From the NCBI GenBank assembly GCA_002418185.1, contig DIDN01000132.1, positions 1 through 25,100 of the forward strand: DNA of 25,100 bases, in the 5' to 3' direction. The notes beneath the pieces are model-generated. The model was not told where the DNA came from, did not search any database, and saw only the letters and a list, made by a program, of their open reading frames with translations. This document shows, piece after piece, positions 23,843 through 25,100 of the stretch; the stretch's first letter is position 1; each line of letters begins with the position of its first letter. The stretch is from Deltaproteobacteria bacterium UBA5799 (GTDB lineage Bacteria; Desulfobacterota; GWC2-55-46). The translations under genes and the position numbers were made by a program.

Positions 23843-23872
23843 ATTTTATGAAATAAAAGCTTTCCTTGTCAA
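23843..23872 (-). promoter_or_regulatory. Probable promoter of the tRNA-cdsZ-rnh unit
   Basis: TTGACA (23867-23872) and TAAAAT (23843-23848) are separated by 18 bp on the minus strand. Transcription should start near 23836, leaving a leader of roughly 78 nt before the mature tRNA 5' end, to be removed by RNase P, whose RNA is encoded about 1.5 kb downstream. Confidence 0.65.
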
Positions 23873-24115
23873 GGCGTTTCTTGGGGCTTACGCCACCCGA
23901 CCCGGATTTCCAGCGGCCTTGACAACGGACATCCAATCGTCAAGGCTTAGACATGGACGGCTTGAAGGCCGCCCAAAGCACGCCCCGGCCTTTACAGGGC
24001 GCGAAACGAGGTCCGGACCGCGCCCCGCCATGACACCCTGCCCCTGAAAGCTCACAGCTAAGCCGAAATGCACGCCCTGGCAAGCCCGGGTTTAAAAAAA
24101 CAAGGCGGAAGAGCG
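23873..24115. other. Divergent non-coding region between the tRNA promoter and the receiver-PilZ gene
   Basis: No gene is supported here. It contains a perfect 7-bp inverted repeat CCTTGAC (23917-23923)/GTCAAGG (23939-23945) around a 15-nt loop, which could be a protein-binding dyad. No near-consensus sigma70 promoter for the plus-strand gene was seen; a GGCGGAAGAG ribosome-binding region precedes its ATG. Confidence 0.4.
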
Positions 24116-24883
24116 ATGGACGAGCAGGAGAGAAAAAAAATCCTCTTTGTCGACGACGACGAGAAGCTCCGCAGCTTCTGCTCAGAGGTCCTCACCGGGG
24201 CCGGCTACAATGTAGAGGTCGCATCCAGCGGCACCGAGGCGTACGGCAAGCTCAGGGAATCGAAGTTCGACCTGGTCATAACCGGCATGCGGATACCGGG
24301 GCTCGACGGCATGGGCCTTTACCTCAGCACCCTCAAGGTCTATTCGCACATGAAGGAGCGGTTCCTTTTCATGACCGAGGACACCTGCGCCGATTTCGAG
24401 AGCCAGGAGGTCATAACGAGGCAGAACGAGAGATATCTGATAAAACCGTTCGACATAAAGGAACTCCTGAAAAAGGTCGAGAGCCTCACCGGGGCCAACC
24501 TCTCGGCCTTTTTCGCGAAATACAGGGACCTAAACGAGAACAGGCGCGAGGAGAGGCGGTTTTGCTGGGCCGAGGACTGCAAGGTCTTCGAGGACGGCTC
24601 CCTGAGCCCCAGGCCGTTCACCCAGACGACCGACGTATCCAGGCACGGGATGAGGTTGAGGTACATGGGTAGCCCCATCAGGACGGCATCGACAATGGAG
24701 GTCGTACTCAAGCACCTCGACTTCCGGAGCACAGGACGGATAGTCTGGTCAAGGGAGATTAGCGGCATGGAAGCCGCATCGGGCCTCTCTCTTCTCGACC
24801 CAGTGCCCGCGGCGGCCCTTTCCATCATACTCCGCGGCAGGAAGAGCTTTATACCGCCGCTCGTTTCGAGGGAGACGGAATAA
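24116..24883 (+). CDS. Receiver-PilZ protein lacking the phosphoacceptor aspartate
   Basis: The 255-residue product has an N-terminal response-regulator receiver (about residues 8-125) and a C-terminal PilZ domain (about 142-230). Receiver residues kept are the acidic pocket (FVDDDE, 12-16), Thr87 and Lys110 (YLIKPFD). At the phosphorylation site, where relatives have Asp (ITDMRMPG-like), it has Gly57 in VITGMRIPG, encoded by GGC at 24284-24286. The receiver therefore cannot be phosphorylated in the normal way. The PilZ part has the c-di-GMP-binding pair: the Arg-rich RREERR (143-148) and DVSRHG (173-178, D-x-S-x-x-G). It probably binds c-di-GMP; its target is unknown. The ATG at 24116 is preferred to one at 24068 because the receiver starts directly after it and GGAAG precedes it. 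Confidence 0.9.
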   Translation: MDEQERKKILFVDDDEKLRSFCSEVLTGAGYNVEVASSGTEAYGKLRESKFDLVITGMRIPGLDGMGLYLSTLKVYSHMKERFLFMTEDTCADFESQEVITRQNERYLIKPFDIKELLKKVESLTGANLSAFFAKYRDLNENRREERRFCWAEDCKVFEDGSLSPRPFTQTTDVSRHGMRLRYMGSPIRTASTMEVVLKHLDFRSTGRIVWSREISGMEAASGLSLLDPVPAAALSIILRGRKSFIPPLVSRETE

Positions 24884-24911
24884 TATTCCCGAGATTGCGG
24901 AAAGCGAAGGA

Positions 24912-24947
24912 CAGCGCGGCAAAAAACCATTAACGCGCTGCCGCGCT
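24912..24947. repeat. Inverted repeat after the receiver-PilZ gene
   Basis: AGCGCGGCA (24912-24920) and TGCCGCGCT (24939-24947) form a perfect 9-bp stem with an 18-nt loop, 28 bases past the stop codon. No T-run follows on the plus strand, so it is at best a rho-assisted or 3'-stabilising hairpin. Confidence 0.45.
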
Positions 24948-24951
24948 CTTC

Positions 24952-25100
24952 GGCATAAGGCTCCGCTCTCGTTCCTCCTCCTTCCTCCGGGCTCAACCCT
25001 TATGTCGCTCGGCCTTTGGCCTCGCTCCTGCTGCCCCGCCTCGCCCGCCCCTCCTCCATTCCCTATGTTCGCTCCGCCTTATGCCCGGGTTATTCTGAAA
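24952..25100. repeat. Short-repeat-rich non-coding right end
   Basis: GGCATAAGGC (24952-24961) and GCCTTATGCC (25076-25085) are a perfect 10-bp inverted repeat about 115 bp apart. Between them CCCTTATGTCGCTCGGCC (24997-25014) and CCCTATGTTCGCTCCGCC (25061-25078) are near-identical direct repeats. GGCCTTTGGCC (25011-25021) is a further small dyad. The rest is pyrimidine-rich CTCC/GCTC sequence with no supported gene. It may be a copy of a dispersed intergenic repeat. Confidence 0.45.

Overview
The window is dominated by a complete division and cell wall (dcw) cluster on the minus strand. Reading in the direction of transcription, from high to low coordinates, the order is mraZ, rsmH, ftsL, ftsI, murE, murF, mraY, murD, ftsW, murG, murC, murB, ddl, ftsQ, ftsA, ftsZ (18487 down to 320). 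The genes are high in GC, packed with 1-4 nt stop/start overlaps, and several begin with TTG or GTG. MurE carries the DNPR motif of the meso-diaminopimelate enzymes. With an A-type RNase P RNA, a lipoprotein with a lipobox and this gene order, it suggests a diderm bacterium of the Deltaproteobacteria/Desulfobacterota kind or a related uncultured phylum. The sequence alone does not settle the lineage.

Layout. 1-319: end of the cluster, then the 5' part of an AT-rich, unrecognised minus-strand gene with its own near-consensus promoter and a palindromic operator-like site; the gene runs off the left edge. 320-18487: dcw cluster. 18543-18625: dcw promoter (TTGACA-17-TATAGT) followed by a 10-bp-phased array of GTGG boxes that looks like the MraZ operator. 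18626-19058: non-coding. 19059-21336: a TPR lipoprotein and a membrane-bound class III adenylate cyclase, overlapping. 21337-21765: non-coding, with several hairpins. 21766-22139: rnpB. 22350-23660: an RNase HI-family protein and a CdsZ-type zinc-ribbon coiled-coil protein, directly abutting. 23683-23758: a CAU-anticodon tRNA, probably tRNA-Ile2. 24116-24883 (the only plus-strand gene): a receiver-PilZ protein whose receiver has Gly in place of the phosphoacceptor Asp. 24884-25100: non-coding and rich in short repeats.

How it fits together. The Mur enzymes, MraY and MurG build lipid II, Ddl supplies D-Ala-D-Ala, FtsW/FtsI polymerise and cross-link it at the septum, and FtsL/FtsQ/FtsA/FtsZ form the divisome. 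MraZ at the head probably controls the whole run through the box array. The right-hand third is a mix of RNA metabolism (tRNA, rnpB, RNase HI family, CdsZ) and nucleotide signalling (cAMP synthesis by the cyclase, probable c-di-GMP binding by PilZ).

Most of the window is ordinary housekeeping DNA and I found no clear new multi-gene system. The items most worth a second look are the phosphoacceptor-less receiver-PilZ protein, the left-edge AT-rich gene with its operator-like palindrome, the variant MraZ box array, and the hairpin-rich spacer after rnpB.
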